Assembly (NCBI GenBank): GCA_027886185.1
Contig: WOAB01000157.1
Coordinates: 1 to 64,000 of the forward strand
Source of the DNA: Rheum nobile
Lineage: Eukaryota > Streptophyta > Magnoliopsida > Caryophyllales > Polygonaceae
Direction of reading: 5' to 3'
DNA: 64,000 bases
Of this stretch, positions 14,177-25,413 are shown piece by piece. Position 1 is the stretch's first letter. Each line of letters begins with the position of its first letter. Made by a program: the position numbers and the translations under genes. The notes under the pieces were generated by a model. It did not search any database. It had not been told where the DNA came from and saw nothing but the letters and a program-made list of their open reading frames with translations.

Positions 14177-16864
14177 CTACTCATGCACGCGGAATGCACA
14201 ACCTTCATAGGCGCTACGTAATACACAATCCTTTAGGATTTCTTGCCAGTGCCAATCCTGTCAAAGACCAAAAACACCGTAGTTAATCAACCTTGCTAAT
14301 CATGTCAATGACCAACAACAATGACCAACTCTACTTTTTTTTTTACCGGGAATTACCTTTTCTAAAATATAAGGGTTTCCAACTATAATAAGCAATGATC
14401 GGGCATGAGTCAGGGCAAAATTTAACCTCTTCGGGTTGCTCAGATATCCCATGCGGAAAGTCCTGTCATATTCATCGTGGTTAGCGGTCGATCAGACTGT
14501 TGACAGGATGATCACTTCCTTTTCTTCACCCAGAAACTGCTCAACCCCGCCAATCTCAATATGCCTCATACGTAGAGACATGAGAGCCTTCCTTATCTTT
14601 AGTACTTGTTGTGGGAAAGGGGTAATAATCCTGATGTCTTGCTCAGGCACATTCCTTCTTATCAGCCTCTGTACGAGCTCAACCACCTTGCTAGCTTCAA
14701 TCCTATTAAACCATGATGGGCTGCCCTTTTCCCTCTCATCAAAGCCTTGGATGCCACAGAACATGAAAGGGAAGTTCCTATTGGGAAGCATATCAGCCCA
14801 AGGTAAGAAACATGTCTTACTGTCTTCTCGATTTGGCCTCAATGCTCCACTATAAAATAGTCTTGAAGGAACATTGACAATAGCAGGGTGGCTCCGATAA
14901 TTGTTCAACAACATTGTGACATAATTAGGATCCCCTAATCTGTAAACTTCAAAGTCCAACAGCCTTTCTAGAAAAGATCTTCCCAAACCATAAGCCTCAG
15001 CTTGCTTTGAAAAAATATCAGGCCCAAGTTGTTTGGGATCACCACAAAGAACAATAACTGTGTTCTTTTCTATGAGGGTTGATATGGGGATCATTGTCTC
15101 TGGCTCTGAAACTTGGCTTGCATCATCTAAGATGATGTGGGAGAAGTGGCCACGGTTAACCCTTTCAGCATGATAGAGGTAAGATGCACTCGTGTATGTC
15201 GTTATTATTATCTTGTACATGCGGAGTGCATCTCGAGAAGGGCAAGTGAAGAAACCAGCACTGTAGGTGCAGAACCTCAACAATGAAGCGTTTATTCTTT
15301 GTAAGGGACGATGTGTGGCATTCAACCTATAAATATCTTCCTCCCTAAGTGAAGGACACTCACAAAGGATTTTCTCTAATATGTGATCTTCCGCGCAATT
15401 TGAATAAGCACATACCAGTATATGAGAATCACGTCTAGTTGTATAGAGTTGTAGGATCACCTCCACCAGTGTTTTTGTCTTTCCTGTTCCCGGGGGTCCA
15501 TAAATCACATAAGGAGCTCCTCCTCTGCAGCCTAAAATTAACCGAACAGCATTTTGTTGTTCCTCATCAAGAAGAAGTGAGATAGGCACAAAATTATTGG
15601 TTGTAATCCTCCGTTTTGACTGATACTCATGGGGAAAGAGGAAGTTTTCATGTAATGCCTCTGCAGATAGAATGGCTTCATGAAGCTTACGGAAATTTGT
15701 CCCGTTGAACACAAAACAGATTTCATACACATTGCTATCTATATGCCTTTGGTAAAATTCATCATTAAATTGCAATACTAATTCATCAGCTTCAACACAG
15801 TCGATCACGCCCTATTCAAAGAACATTAGCAAGTTCAACATGAGAACATAGCTTTGACAACGATAATTCGTGCAATTTCATAATTCATACCGACAATAGT
15901 ATATAACACTTTGACAAAATACATAAGATACCTAACATTATTGACATACCTGATGGACAGAATATTCTCCATAAATATTCACCACATCTCCACTGACAAC
16001 TGAGGGCCTTCTTTCACCTAGTCCTGACACTTTAAGTGATACAAGACTGACATTATACCTTTGTCTCAAAGTAACAAACTTCATATTATAAGCTTTGACA
16101 TACTCCTGTAAACAAATATATAAAAAAGTCATTCAACAACTTGGTACTACGGCAGAACGATGCCATTTAGCTATCCCCTCAGTCCCCCAACCCCCATACA
16201 TAGAAAACATAACACTTACCATAATCAGAAGTTCCTCCACCCCTAACAACTCAATGAAATACGACACATAATTTTCCTCTGTCAAGCCTTGTAAGACCAC
16301 TTCAGGGATTTCCTCAAACTCTATCGCTTTCCTGATCTGTGTTGGTATGTTATATGGTCTCTGAGGTGCCAAAGCTTTGGATACCTCATCTTCAGCCAAG
16401 AGGAAGACAAGTCGTTCAATAATCCCCTGACCAGTTTGGATATGCAGTATAGATGTGAAAAGGCCAATCTCCTTGGGCACACAAGACATCCATATAGTCA
16501 GGCTACCATGTGGGTTCAAATTTCGTTCCTCCATATCAAAACAAGGGACAAAATCTTCCTCGGGTATGTCATCTGGCTGGCCAGATGGAGGTTTCATCAA
16601 TGACAACACAAATGAATCTTCAGGAATTGAAGCATAAATCTTCACACCCCAAAGTAAAATATATTCATCTGTGGTGTTTTCTATGGTGAATGACACCACG
16701 GCAACCTCGTTCACAGGAACCGATTGAGGCTTTCCTCCAGCAAATGGAAACGGCACAGACACCATGACAGGACCCTCCTCAGTTGGCGATGATGTTGTGA
16801 CTGAAGGAACATCGATGAAGCCAACCTCTCCCTTGTCTCCAATGGTGGAGTATTCATCGTCCAT
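14177..16864 (-). pseudogene. SDE3-like: SDE3-like RNA helicase, inactivated
   Basis: Homologue of SDE3/MOV10, the SF1 helicase that aids RNA silencing in plants. Exons with GT/AG borders, all phase 0: 16,864-16,220 (MDDEYSTIGDKGEVGFIDVP; N-terminal domain), 16,105-15,950 (GLGERRPSVVSGD), 15,811-14,357 (helicase) and 14,257-14,177 (HWQEILKDCV..CAFRVHE, stop). That is 778 codons if read through. An in-frame TGA at 14,492-14,494 (inside VIILSTV*STANHDEYDR, where relatives have Arg) removes motif VI. Catalytic motifs: Walker A GPPGTGKT kept; motif II is DDASQ where the family has DEAGQ; motif V has QFLGEE for QFQGQE; motif VI has FALTHAR for VAITRAR-type, losing the Arg. The protein ends without the C-terminal GW-rich AGO hook of Arabidopsis SDE3. 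Probably a dying paralogue; a truncated or ATPase-dead product with the N-terminal domain is the alternative. Confidence 0.85.
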
Positions 16865-18793
16865 ACCTATTTGCCACTCAATTAAAATCCAACTGAAGTT
16901 TGTGACTCCCCAGGAAAAAACACCAACAACCACACGAGCTGCTCTAAGGAGAGGAAAGAGATGGGTAAGATGAAGTGAAACAAAGAGAGAGTAGAACTGG
17001 AAGTATGTACAGTTAGGATAGTCAAACAACACACACTCCAATGAGATGGGGTAGATGAAGTGCCATTACTATCTCCATAAAGTAAGACCTATGCGAAGTA
17101 AATCAGTCTGAATACGGTCACATTTGTCAATCATACATTATTACACTGTGAAAATAGTATAAATAGTATGTCACAATAACAATTTAAAATGTCACGCTTT
17201 GGAAATCACCAGCACTACAAGTGCCTCCTTTGTACCTAAAAATACTCAAACATGGAGCATTTTCTAATTAATATATCTTTAAAGTAGATTGGTGAGATGA
17301 AGTGCAATTAATATCTATGTAAAGTAAAATTGCCAAAGAAGTATAGCATGAGGAACGGGAGATCTAATTAAGATATCTTGTATTTAGATTAGTGAGATGA
17401 ACTATCCACCTTCTTAGTAGACATATATCCAATTTCAACGCTGTAGTTATGACATTTTTATTTCTAAGTATGACAATTGTTTTCCTAAGTCCGACAAGAA
17501 CTTTCTATTATAGCAGGAAAAAAACCTTTTCAATATAACTACCAGTTCATCCAAACTAGAATCATTTCTTTACTTCAGAAAATTTCCACTTCATCTCTTC
17601 ACTTGGGTTTTACATTTGCTCCCTTTTGAATATTTGTTTTTACATACTTTAGCCCTAGAATCATTTCTTTAACTACCAGTTCATCCAGACTAGAATCATT
17701 TCTTTACTTCAGAAAAAAAACTTTGTCAATATAACTACCAGTTCACCTTGAAAACTGCTTCTTAATCAATCTGTTGAGTTCAACAGTTCTGCGAGTTCAT
17801 ATGCTGAGGTTTAACCCTTCTCTCGCCCATCGCCATTCCTTTTTAACAGTTGTACAGTTCGTCATGGAGATACATCGTCATTCATGTTTACATCGCCATG
17901 GAGATACATCGCCATTCCTTTTTTACATTTGCACAGTTCGCCATGAAAAAAAACCTCTGAATATAACTACCTACCAGTTCAAATCTTTCACTTTAACAGT
18001 TACAAGGACGTCTGCAGAATGGAAGGGAGAGGGAGGGGAGGGGAGGGAGGATGGGTTTAAATCTTTCACTTTCAACTGTTGATGCACCGGCCGGCGGGAT
18101 GGAGGAAGCCGGGATGGCCGGGAAGTGGGCGGGAAGTGGGAGGGAAGGGGGCGGGAAATATTTTGGGGTTTTAGAGGGAAATCCTAAAAATTATTATTTT
18201 ACTATTTTGGGCTTTTTGTTTCCTTTTTCTTTTCATGCTTTTTTTTTTATTTTATTTCATTTCTGAATTAAAAGAAAAAATTAAATATTTTGCAAAAATA
18301 CCTCATTTGGTGTATATATGCAAAAAAAAAAGTCAAAGTGATATATATGCAACTCACTAATATATTTGGGGTATTTTTGCAATTCGGTGCTTGATTTATG
18401 TGTATATCAATATGATATAATATTTTAACATTTTTAGAAAAATTATGTGCGTTTTTCTATGTAAAAGTGGGATTGGTTCAAATCTGGTGTGATATGAACC
18501 GCGAAAAAATATTTAATTTGGTCCAGTCCAGATCGATTTTAGTTTGACGCTCGCCCCTAAGTATTTATACGTACTTGTTTAGTCTTTCAAAGTCCCTGTG
18601 AAGATCATGATAGCATGTTGTTAAGAAAATGGATCATGTTGGAACGACCCTTCTCATGCGAAATGCGAACGGTCCACGTACAGTTTAAAATGTACTCACA
18701 TTTGATAGAAAAATATACACTTTAAAAATTTATATACATTTAGAAGAAAAAAAATGCAGATAAAAAAATTCATAAGTATTTGTCTAAACATAC
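16865..18793. other. AT-rich intergenic region with G-rich island
   Basis: 5' flank of the helicase gene, then no gene. ACTAGAATCATTTCTTTACTTCAGAAAA-type strings recur at about 17,555, 17,650 and 17,690, and TCGCCATTCCTTTTT-type strings near 17,830-17,920. At 18,019-18,160 the + strand is a run of G tracts (GGGAGAGGGAGGGGAGGGG and GGGAAGTGGGCGGGAAGTGG), able in principle to form G-quadruplexes. Confidence 0.5.
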
Positions 18794-18847
18794 TGATAGT
18801 GCGTCATAATTTCATGATAACATCAATGCATTCTGCGTTCTGCGTTC
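18794..18847 (+). repeat. 5' LTR remnant of Retand-like element
   Basis: The first 54 bp match the start of the 3' LTR at 26,415 and 26,546, then break off where an Athila-type LTR begins. Preceded by the CATAC target duplication. Confidence 0.8.
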
Positions 18848-19720
18848 TGATCAGCGCTACTTTGTAGGATTTAACTAGGAGTTGTTATCGGAGTTTTAGG
18901 TACCATTTGGATGGGTTTAAAGCATAATTGTGGAGAATGGAGTTGAGGAGAAGGAAGATGATTTTGGTGGTTTGGAAGAGCTAAAATGAAGACATATAGA
19001 AGATGGAGGAGAAAACCACGAGAGAAGACGAAGAAGGAGATAAAGAGAAGCTATAGAAGGTTTTCCACGGTCGCGGATATCACCGCCGCGGTCGCGGAAC
19101 AAGACGAGGCGAGAAGAGCAACACATTAGATGCGAGGCTTTACAGTAAGTTTTCCGCGGTTGCGGAAATCTGTCCGCGGTCGCGGATACTGTTCATCAAC
19201 GCGGATCCGAGATTTTCCTTTCGTCCGAAGATTTGTTTTATTTTATTCCCTTTTCTTTTATTTCTTTTATTTTCCGTTAGTTTATTTTATTTTCCTTTTT
19301 GATATTGTTTCCTATCTTATGGAAACTAGGTTTTGCTAGGTTATATCTTTAGTTTCATTAGCAGCCTTTTCATAATTCAGAATTCAAGTTTTACATCAGT
19401 TTTTCCCTTAGAGTTTTAAGTTTTGAAGACTATGAAGAACTAAGCAACTATAACTTAGTCCGACGATTGAAGCCTTCGTTTGTATTTGGCTGTGAGATTA
19501 TAATTCTATTTCTTTTCCTTTGAATATATTGATTCTCTTGTGCTTAATCCCATTGATTCTTGCTGATTTGACTGGCCTGATCATCTAGTTGATATTAGTA
19601 ATTATCTATTGCTAGGGTTTTGTTATTTCTGTTTGAAATACCTAATTCAGAGTAACAACTGCGATATTCTAAGAACTGTTTGGACTGGTTTATTGTAGAG
19701 AGAATTGATTGCATGCATAG
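18848..19720 (+). repeat. Athila-family LTR fragment (older copy)
   Basis: Starts TGATCAGCGCTACTTTGTAG, matching the Athila 5' LTR at 34,664 (TGATAAGCACTACTTTGTAG), and the later parts also align (GATTCTCTTGTGCTTAATCC against 35,300). No PBS or coding region follows, so it is a solo or truncated LTR inside the Retand-like LTR. It holds hairpin motifs: TTTCCGC-GGTT-GCGGAAA at 19,151-19,168, TCCGCG-GT-CGCGGA at 19,173-19,186, and related copies near 19,062 and 19,083. Confidence 0.7.
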
Positions 19721-20653
19721 TAAGATAGGAAACAATATCAAAAAGTAATTAAGTTGATATCGCACAAATAACACTCAGGTTCAATTCCTAGGATTCTAGT
19801 AGAAGTTATCACCTCTCAGTCTCAAACCCTACCTGACTACCTATTAAAGTTTTCACCTTTCAGTCTCAAACCCTAATAGGATCCAATTTGCATAAGCTAC
19901 TATGGACATAAAGCATCTAGGAATGAATCAAATACTATTTTAATTCAGGCAAAGAAGTAATTCTAATTACATACACATCGTCGGGATCACTCCAACCTTA
20001 GAACTAGGGATTTAGACAAGCATAATTGAAGACATATTCAATAGATTTAAACTAGCCAACAACATATATGAATTATTCAATAAATACGAGAGATAAGAAA
20101 ACTTAGTCTCAATATATAAATAAATCAAAGTTGATCAAAGACTAGAACAATAATACCCAAAATCTTCAAAGTGCTAAAGGCTAAAAATCCCTTCTTGAAA
20201 CCCTGTGTGCATGCGGCAGTAAAAACTAAAACTAAACTCAAAAAAAAGAAAACCTAACTAAACTTCAAACTAATGCTGCCTCCCAAAACTATGTAATCCT
20301 CCTCCTGCTAAATCTCCTCCACTAGTTTCCGCCCCCACATAAGTAATGGGCCGGCCCATCAGTAGGATTCCAAAGTGCCAAATTCAATTCAGTACATCAT
20401 CCTTGTCATGTCTTTCGGTGTTGTCTCCACCTTGGGCCAAGATCGATGTGGGCCATCATGTGATCCACAAGCTTCGTCTTTTCAATAGTCTCGTATCATC
20501 ATTAAATTAGACCTAAAATATCTGAAATATATAAAAATACAGGTGTAGAATCCGAATTCAAAATAATATAAAATTAATTATAAAAATATAAAATATTCAT
20601 GAAAATGACCTAATCTAATATGCAACTAGACTCCTAAAACATGTATAAATTAG
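19721..20653 (-). repeat. LTR-like sequence in reverse orientation
   Basis: Noncoding, AT-rich. Read on the minus strand it begins AATAACACCTAATTTATACA and resembles a gypsy-type LTR. Its first 24 bp (19,721-19,744) are the exact reverse complement of 19,296-19,319 in the preceding LTR fragment, so the junction is an inverted one. It replaces the 5' half of the Retand-like element. Confidence 0.45.
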
Positions 20654-21680
20654 GTGTTATTAGTTTGCGGAGGCCACCCAGGTTGGAGATTGCTAGCCCA
20701 AGGAATTACTCGAAGGGGATACTTCTGGCCTACCCTGAGGACTGATGCCACCAACCATGTTAAGAGATGTGACAGGTGTCAGAGGCATGATAATATCCTT
20801 CATCTCCTTGCGTCTAATCTAAAGCCGATTCACGCGGCGTGTCCGTTCGCCCTCTGGGGAATGGATATCCTGTGCCCTTTTTCCTAAAGCGGCAGGACAA
20901 ACCCGTTATATCCTAGTGATCATGGATTACTTCACCAAGTGGATAGAAGCTGAGGCTATGGCCAAGATCACCGCGGCAAAGGTGTGCTCGTTCCTTTGGA
21001 AAAACCTCATATGCCGTTTTGGAGTACCCTGGTCCATTGTCACTGACCATGGTCCTCAGTTCGACTGTCAAGAAGTCCGCGATCTCTGCTCATCCTTGAA
21101 TATTACCTTGAAATTCTCATTCGTGGCCCATCCACATGCAAATGGACAAGTCGAGAATGTCAACGCGCGGATCCTCGACGACCTAAGAAGAAGGTTGACT
21201 GGAGCGCAGGGGAGGTGGGCTGAATTACTGCCCTTGGTGCTCTGGACATACCGCACCACGGCACGACGAGCTACAGGAGAGACCCCTTTCGCCATGGTCT
21301 ATGGTACCGAGGCTGTTGTTCCTGTGGACACCTTGGTGCCTTCAGCCCGAGTGTTTGATTTTAATCCGAAGAGCAATGAGGATTCTCTCAAACTTGACAT
21401 GTACTTAAGGTAAGAGTTGCGTGATATTGCAGCTTTGAGGTCTGAGGAATATAAGCGCTGAACCGCGTCATATTACAACAAAAAGGTGAGACCGCGTTCA
21501 CTCAAAAAGGGAGACTTGATGCTACGACGTGTTGACAGGGGCAAGCTTGATCCAAAGTGGGAAGGTCCATACCTCCTTGGTGATGAAGTCCACGAGGGCG
21601 CATTCAAACTACGTGATGAAAATGGGGCAACCCTACCCAAAACCTGGAACGTGGCTCGCCAGAAGAAATATTATGCCTAA
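20654..21680 (+). pseudogene. Ty3/gypsy integrase fragment (Tat lineage)
   Basis: Integrase: zinc-binding part (HVKRCDRCQRH), core with DYFTKWIEAEA, FGVPWSIVTDHGPQF and NGQVENVNARILDDLRRRL, and a C-terminal domain (LKKGDLMLRRVDRGKLDPKW, PYLL) ending at a stop at 21,680. Frames 20,654-20,887, 20,916-21,413 and 21,486-21,680 are separated by stops (for example DILCPFS-stop near 20,885 and YLR-stop at 21,411). RT and RNase H are absent upstream. Confidence 0.85.
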
Positions 21681-21792
21681 AGCAGTACCCAGAGTTAAGT
21701 AATGTAATATATACAGCACCATCAATAAAATATCGCCACTAGGTGATTGCTTGTACAAATTTCATTCTTTTTGCCTTAGGCTGAGTTCAAAA

Positions 21793-23710
21793 AGATGGGT
21801 GAGATCCCTCAAGTCCAGGCTTGGGGCTGCCACCGCATCCATTCTCAAAGACGGGTGAGATCCCTCAAGTCCAGGCTTAGGGCTGCCACCACGTCCATTC
21901 TCAAAGACGGGTGAGATCCCTCAAGTCTAGGCTTGGGGCTGTCACCGCGTCCATTCTCAAAAAGACGGGTGAGATCCCTCAAGTCCAGGCTTGGGGCTGC
22001 CACCGCATCCATTCTCCAAAAGACGGGTGAGATCCCTCAAGTCTAAGCTTGGGGCTACCTGTAACATCCCCAGGCCAGCCACCGTGCCACCAACCGGTGT
22101 CGGCGCCGCCTGGTTGTCCACATGGGCCGCAGCCCATACACCCCAACCCGGACCCAAGGCCCAGCCCAACGGCTGTCTCTGGAATTGGCCCAACAGCCAA
22201 CCCAAGCGGGTTGTTGCCAAGGGGAATTGAACCCCTGACCTTTGGCATATCTCTCCTTTCCTGAGAGATATGTCACCAATTGAGCTGCAGCTCAATTGGT
22301 GATATAAGTGGCAAGGTATTGTCCTTGTATCTAAAGGTCCCGGGTTCGATCCCCGTAGACAACAACCTACCCATTTAAATGGGGGAAGGGTTGGGTGTGT
22401 GGGCTGCAGGCCCTTGGACAACCAAGTAGCACCGGCGCCGGCACGGCTAGTCGTTGTCACCAGGCTGGGTGGTTGGTGGCTGGGTGGCTGGCCTGGGGTG
22501 TTACAAAAAAAGTACACTTTTATGTTGGAGAGGGGCTCCGGGCCCAACCGGCCCAGCCATTTCTCTCCCCCATGGGCCACAGCCCATGTACTCCAACCCA
22601 TCCCCTAACACGGGAGGTTGTTCGTGAGGTCTCGAGTTCGAGACTCACGAACAACCTCCCGTGTTAGGGGATGGGTTGGGGTACATAAAAGTGCACTTTT
22701 ATGTAACATCCCCAGGCCAGCCACCAACCACCCAGCCTGGTGACAACGACTAGCCGGTGCCGGCGCCAGTGCTGCCTGGTTGTCCAAGGGCCTACAGCCC
22801 ATACACCCAACCCTTCCCCCATTTAAATGGGTAGGTTGTTGCCCACGGGGATCGAACCCGGGACCTTTAGATACAAGGGCAATACCTTGCCACTTATATC
22901 ACCAATTGAGATGCAGCTCAATTTGTGACATATCTCTCAGGAAAGGGGAGATATGCCAAAGGTCGGGGGTTCGATTCCTCTTGGCAACAACCCGCTTGGG
23001 TTGGCTGTTGGGCCAATTCCAGAGACAGCCGTTGGGCTGGGCCTTGGGGCCGGGTTGGTGTGTATGGGATGCAGCCCATGTGGACAACCAGGCGGCGCCG
23101 GCACCGGTTGGTGGCGCGGTGGCTGGCCTGGGGATGTTACATAAAAGTACACTTTTATGTTGGAGAGGGGCTCCAGGCCCAACCGGCCCAGCCATTTCTC
23201 TCCCCCATGGGCCGCAGCCCATATACCCCAACCCATCCCCTAACACGGGAGGTTGTTCGTGAGTCTCGAATACGAGACCTCACGCTTTGACAAGAAGCCT
23301 TACGCTTCCTTGCCACCAATTGAGCTGCTGCTCAATTGGTGATATAAGTGGCAAGGTATTGCCCTTGTATCTAAAGGTCTCGGGTTCGATTCCCGTGGGC
23401 AACAACCTACCCATTTAAATGGGGGAAGGGTTGGGTGTGTGGGCTGTAGGCCCTTGGACAACCAGGCAGCACCGGCACCGGCTGGTCGTTGTCACCAAGA
23501 TGAGTGGTTGGTGGCTGGCCTAGGGTGTTACACTACCACCGCATCCATTCTCCAAAAGACGGGTGAGATCCCTCAAGTCTAGGCTTAGGGTTGCCACCGC
23601 GTCCATTCTCCAAAAGGCGGGTGAGATCCCTCAAGTCCAGGCTTGAGGCTGCCACCGCGTTTATCCTTAAAATGGCGGGTGAGATGCCCCAAGTCTAAGC
23701 TTGGGGCTGT
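21793..23710 (+). repeat. 56-58 bp tandem array of the Retand-like element
   Basis: Eight copies of a unit containing GGGTGAGATCCCTCAAGTC..GCTTGGGGCTGCCACCGC. GGGTGAGAT starts at 21,797, 21,853, 21,909, 21,967, 22,025, 23,561, 23,619 and 23,677, so periods are 56, 56, 58, 58, then the inserted element, then 58, 58. Such arrays between pol and the 3' LTR are known in Tat-lineage elements and can seed satellites. Confidence 0.9.
22060..23532. mobile_element. Palindromic compound element with tRNA-like modules
   Basis: 1,473 bp inserted in the tandem array, flanked by CTACC at 22,055-22,059 and 23,533-23,537. Ends TGTAACATCCCCAGG / CCTAGGGTGTTACA form an imperfect terminal inverted repeat with TG..CA tips. 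Inside: unit A 22,060-22,505, a linker, unit B 22,702-23,141 (reverse complement of A), a second linker and a partial third unit. Each full unit holds two back-to-back modules with perfect pol III B-box sequences: minus at 22,223-22,233, plus at 22,343-22,353, minus at 22,848-22,858, plus at 22,968-22,978, and plus at 23,383-23,393 in the partial unit. A perfect 30-bp palindrome (22,273-22,302) is the centre of unit A, and a perfect 36-bp inverted repeat (22,593-22,628 / 22,644-22,679) lies in the linker. No protein is encoded. It could be an inverted SINE-like dimer or a TRIM/foldback element. Confidence 0.75.
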
Positions 23711-23887
23711 CACCGTGTTCATTGATCAACAAAAATTTAGGCAAAATGGGGTGTTCATCATCTGCATATCTACGCAAGCTTGATATATTCTACAAACGAT
23801 TACATTGTTTCAAAAGGTTATCCTAACTAGACCAACAAAAATCAAATCAGAAAATTCGGCATGAACATCATGCGGCAGGATTCTCCG

Positions 23888-25413
23888 CTAATGCATCTTA
23901 TTCTCCTCTGTCCTGCCCCGGGTCTGGGACCGCGTCATGACCAAGCTGGACCCTGCTGGGACTTCCACCCTGGCTCTCTTAGCAGCAGATCCCCCCTGCC
24001 TTCCCTTGTGGCGTACCTTACTTCTGCTCTCTACCCTTGTCGGAGCAACCGGAGGCCGGGTAGTGTTGGTCGCCTCAATTGCCGCGGTCTGTGTAGGAGC
24101 TTGATCCTTTTCCACGATTGGAGTTGAGGTGTCTTCTTCCTCGGGAACTACCGTGGGGAGTGAGGCTTCCCCTCCTTTGTTTTTCTACACCACACTACCC
24201 AACAACAACGAAGAACTCACCATCTCTGCAAAGTATACTGGTTGTGTCAGGTGTAAGCACAAAAAAAAAACTTATGTAAGCATTCAAGAACGCGTCAACA
24301 TGATACAGGTGAATTAATACCCTCTCCCTCTCGTCATGATCACCTCTCCGCCGCAGACTCAAGCCCGCCTTCTCCAAGTTCTCTTGTGTGATCAACCTTT
24401 TAAAATCTGGAGCATCCAGGTCTTTACGAAACCTAACCTTACATGTGTCTATGTCCCGCTGATCAGGCCTCTTGGGCCTTTTAAACGGCGCGGGATACCT
24501 TTGACAATTAAACAAATCCTCTGAGAAACCCCTGACTAAGAACCATCTATCCTTCCATTTTCCCACGTTGGAAGGTTTGCTAATGACCTTAAGGGTAGGG
24601 AGACTAAAGTTGCACATTCCCTTCTCATACTTCATGGTAAAGAGGAAGTGCATATGTTGCGCGTCAGGTGTCAGCCCTTCCTTGTAGCACCGCATTGTGT
24701 AACCGCTGAAATACCTCCAAGCGTTCGGATACAATTGCGCGGGACTCAAGTTAGACATAGCTAGAAACTCACGATAATGGTCGGCTAAAGGCAAGCGAAA
24801 CCCTCCTTCCAAACTAAATATATTGACCACTAAACAAGTCTCGTAACGCGCCAGTAAAGAACCCAGACACTCAGGCAAGCACAGCTCGACGCCTCTGGGC
24901 CAAGGAATCTCCTATGCTAACCTTTCCAGAGTTTGAAGAGAAACAGTAGTATATGTACCCATATCGTGCATGTCTTCATCCCCTGAAGGTGACATCATTG
25001 TGATCTCTTTCGGGTTCACTCTAGCAGGAGGTGGGGGCTCTACACTTAATCTGTTACTTTGGAAGTCAGCACAGTTATCCACGCGCTCTTCCCTACGAGA
25101 AGACGTAGCTTTCGGAGGCATCGCGGGAGAACGGGGCATGGTACCTCCCTCTGACATAGTTTTCGTGACCCCCGAGAGGCATCACGACCTCCAACGTCTC
25201 CTCGGAATCTGAGGAAATGGTCTCGACACCCCCGTAAATCACCGCGCCTCCCCTAACTGTAGATGGCCGTGAAGGCCCAGGAGGGGGAGAGGATGACAAA
25301 GATGCAGACGATGCTTCCTCTGGACTTGTCCCTAGATCATCTACCAAGAAGGATTCTTCTCTTGCGCGACCTAAGGGGTCCCTACTCCCCGAGTCTGTCT
25401 CGTTGTTGGGCAT
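23888..25413 (-). CDS. Antisense extra ORF of Retand-like element (gypsy-type transposon domain)
   Basis: Opposite in direction to pol, as in Retand/Grande-like elements. Parts: Ser/Pro-rich N-terminus (MPNNETDSGSRDPLGRAREE) from 25,413; MPRSPAMPPKATSSRREERV around 25,140; conserved core 24,878-24,195 (GGFRLPLADHYREFL, LYPNAWRYFSGY, KWKDRWFLVRGFSEDLF), which resembles the plant 'putative gypsy type transposon' domain; basic C-terminal part 24,115-23,888 (KVRHKGRQGGSAAKRARVE). Frame changes near 25,160 and a stop near 24,912 break it; some gaps may be introns. Function unknown even in intact members; a nuclear or gag-related role is only speculation. Confidence 0.7.

Noticed and set aside
16765..16773. 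TGACAGGAC as another copy of the 9-bp motif
   Set aside because: Last base differs and it encodes the conserved Gly-Pro-Val-Met of the SDE3 N-terminus, so coding constraint explains it.
22343..22353. Possible real tRNA gene in the 22 kb element
   Set aside because: B box is perfect but there is no acceptor stem, anticodon arm or clear A box at the right distance; tRNA-like only.
21957..23290. Several 60-210 codon ORFs on both strands in 21.9-23.3 kb
   Set aside because: They follow the GC-rich palindromic element, are Pro/Gly/Trp-rich in all frames and match no protein family.
22060..23532. CRISPR-like array because of repeated units
   Set aside because: Inverted, unequal units in a plant nuclear context; not spaced direct repeats.
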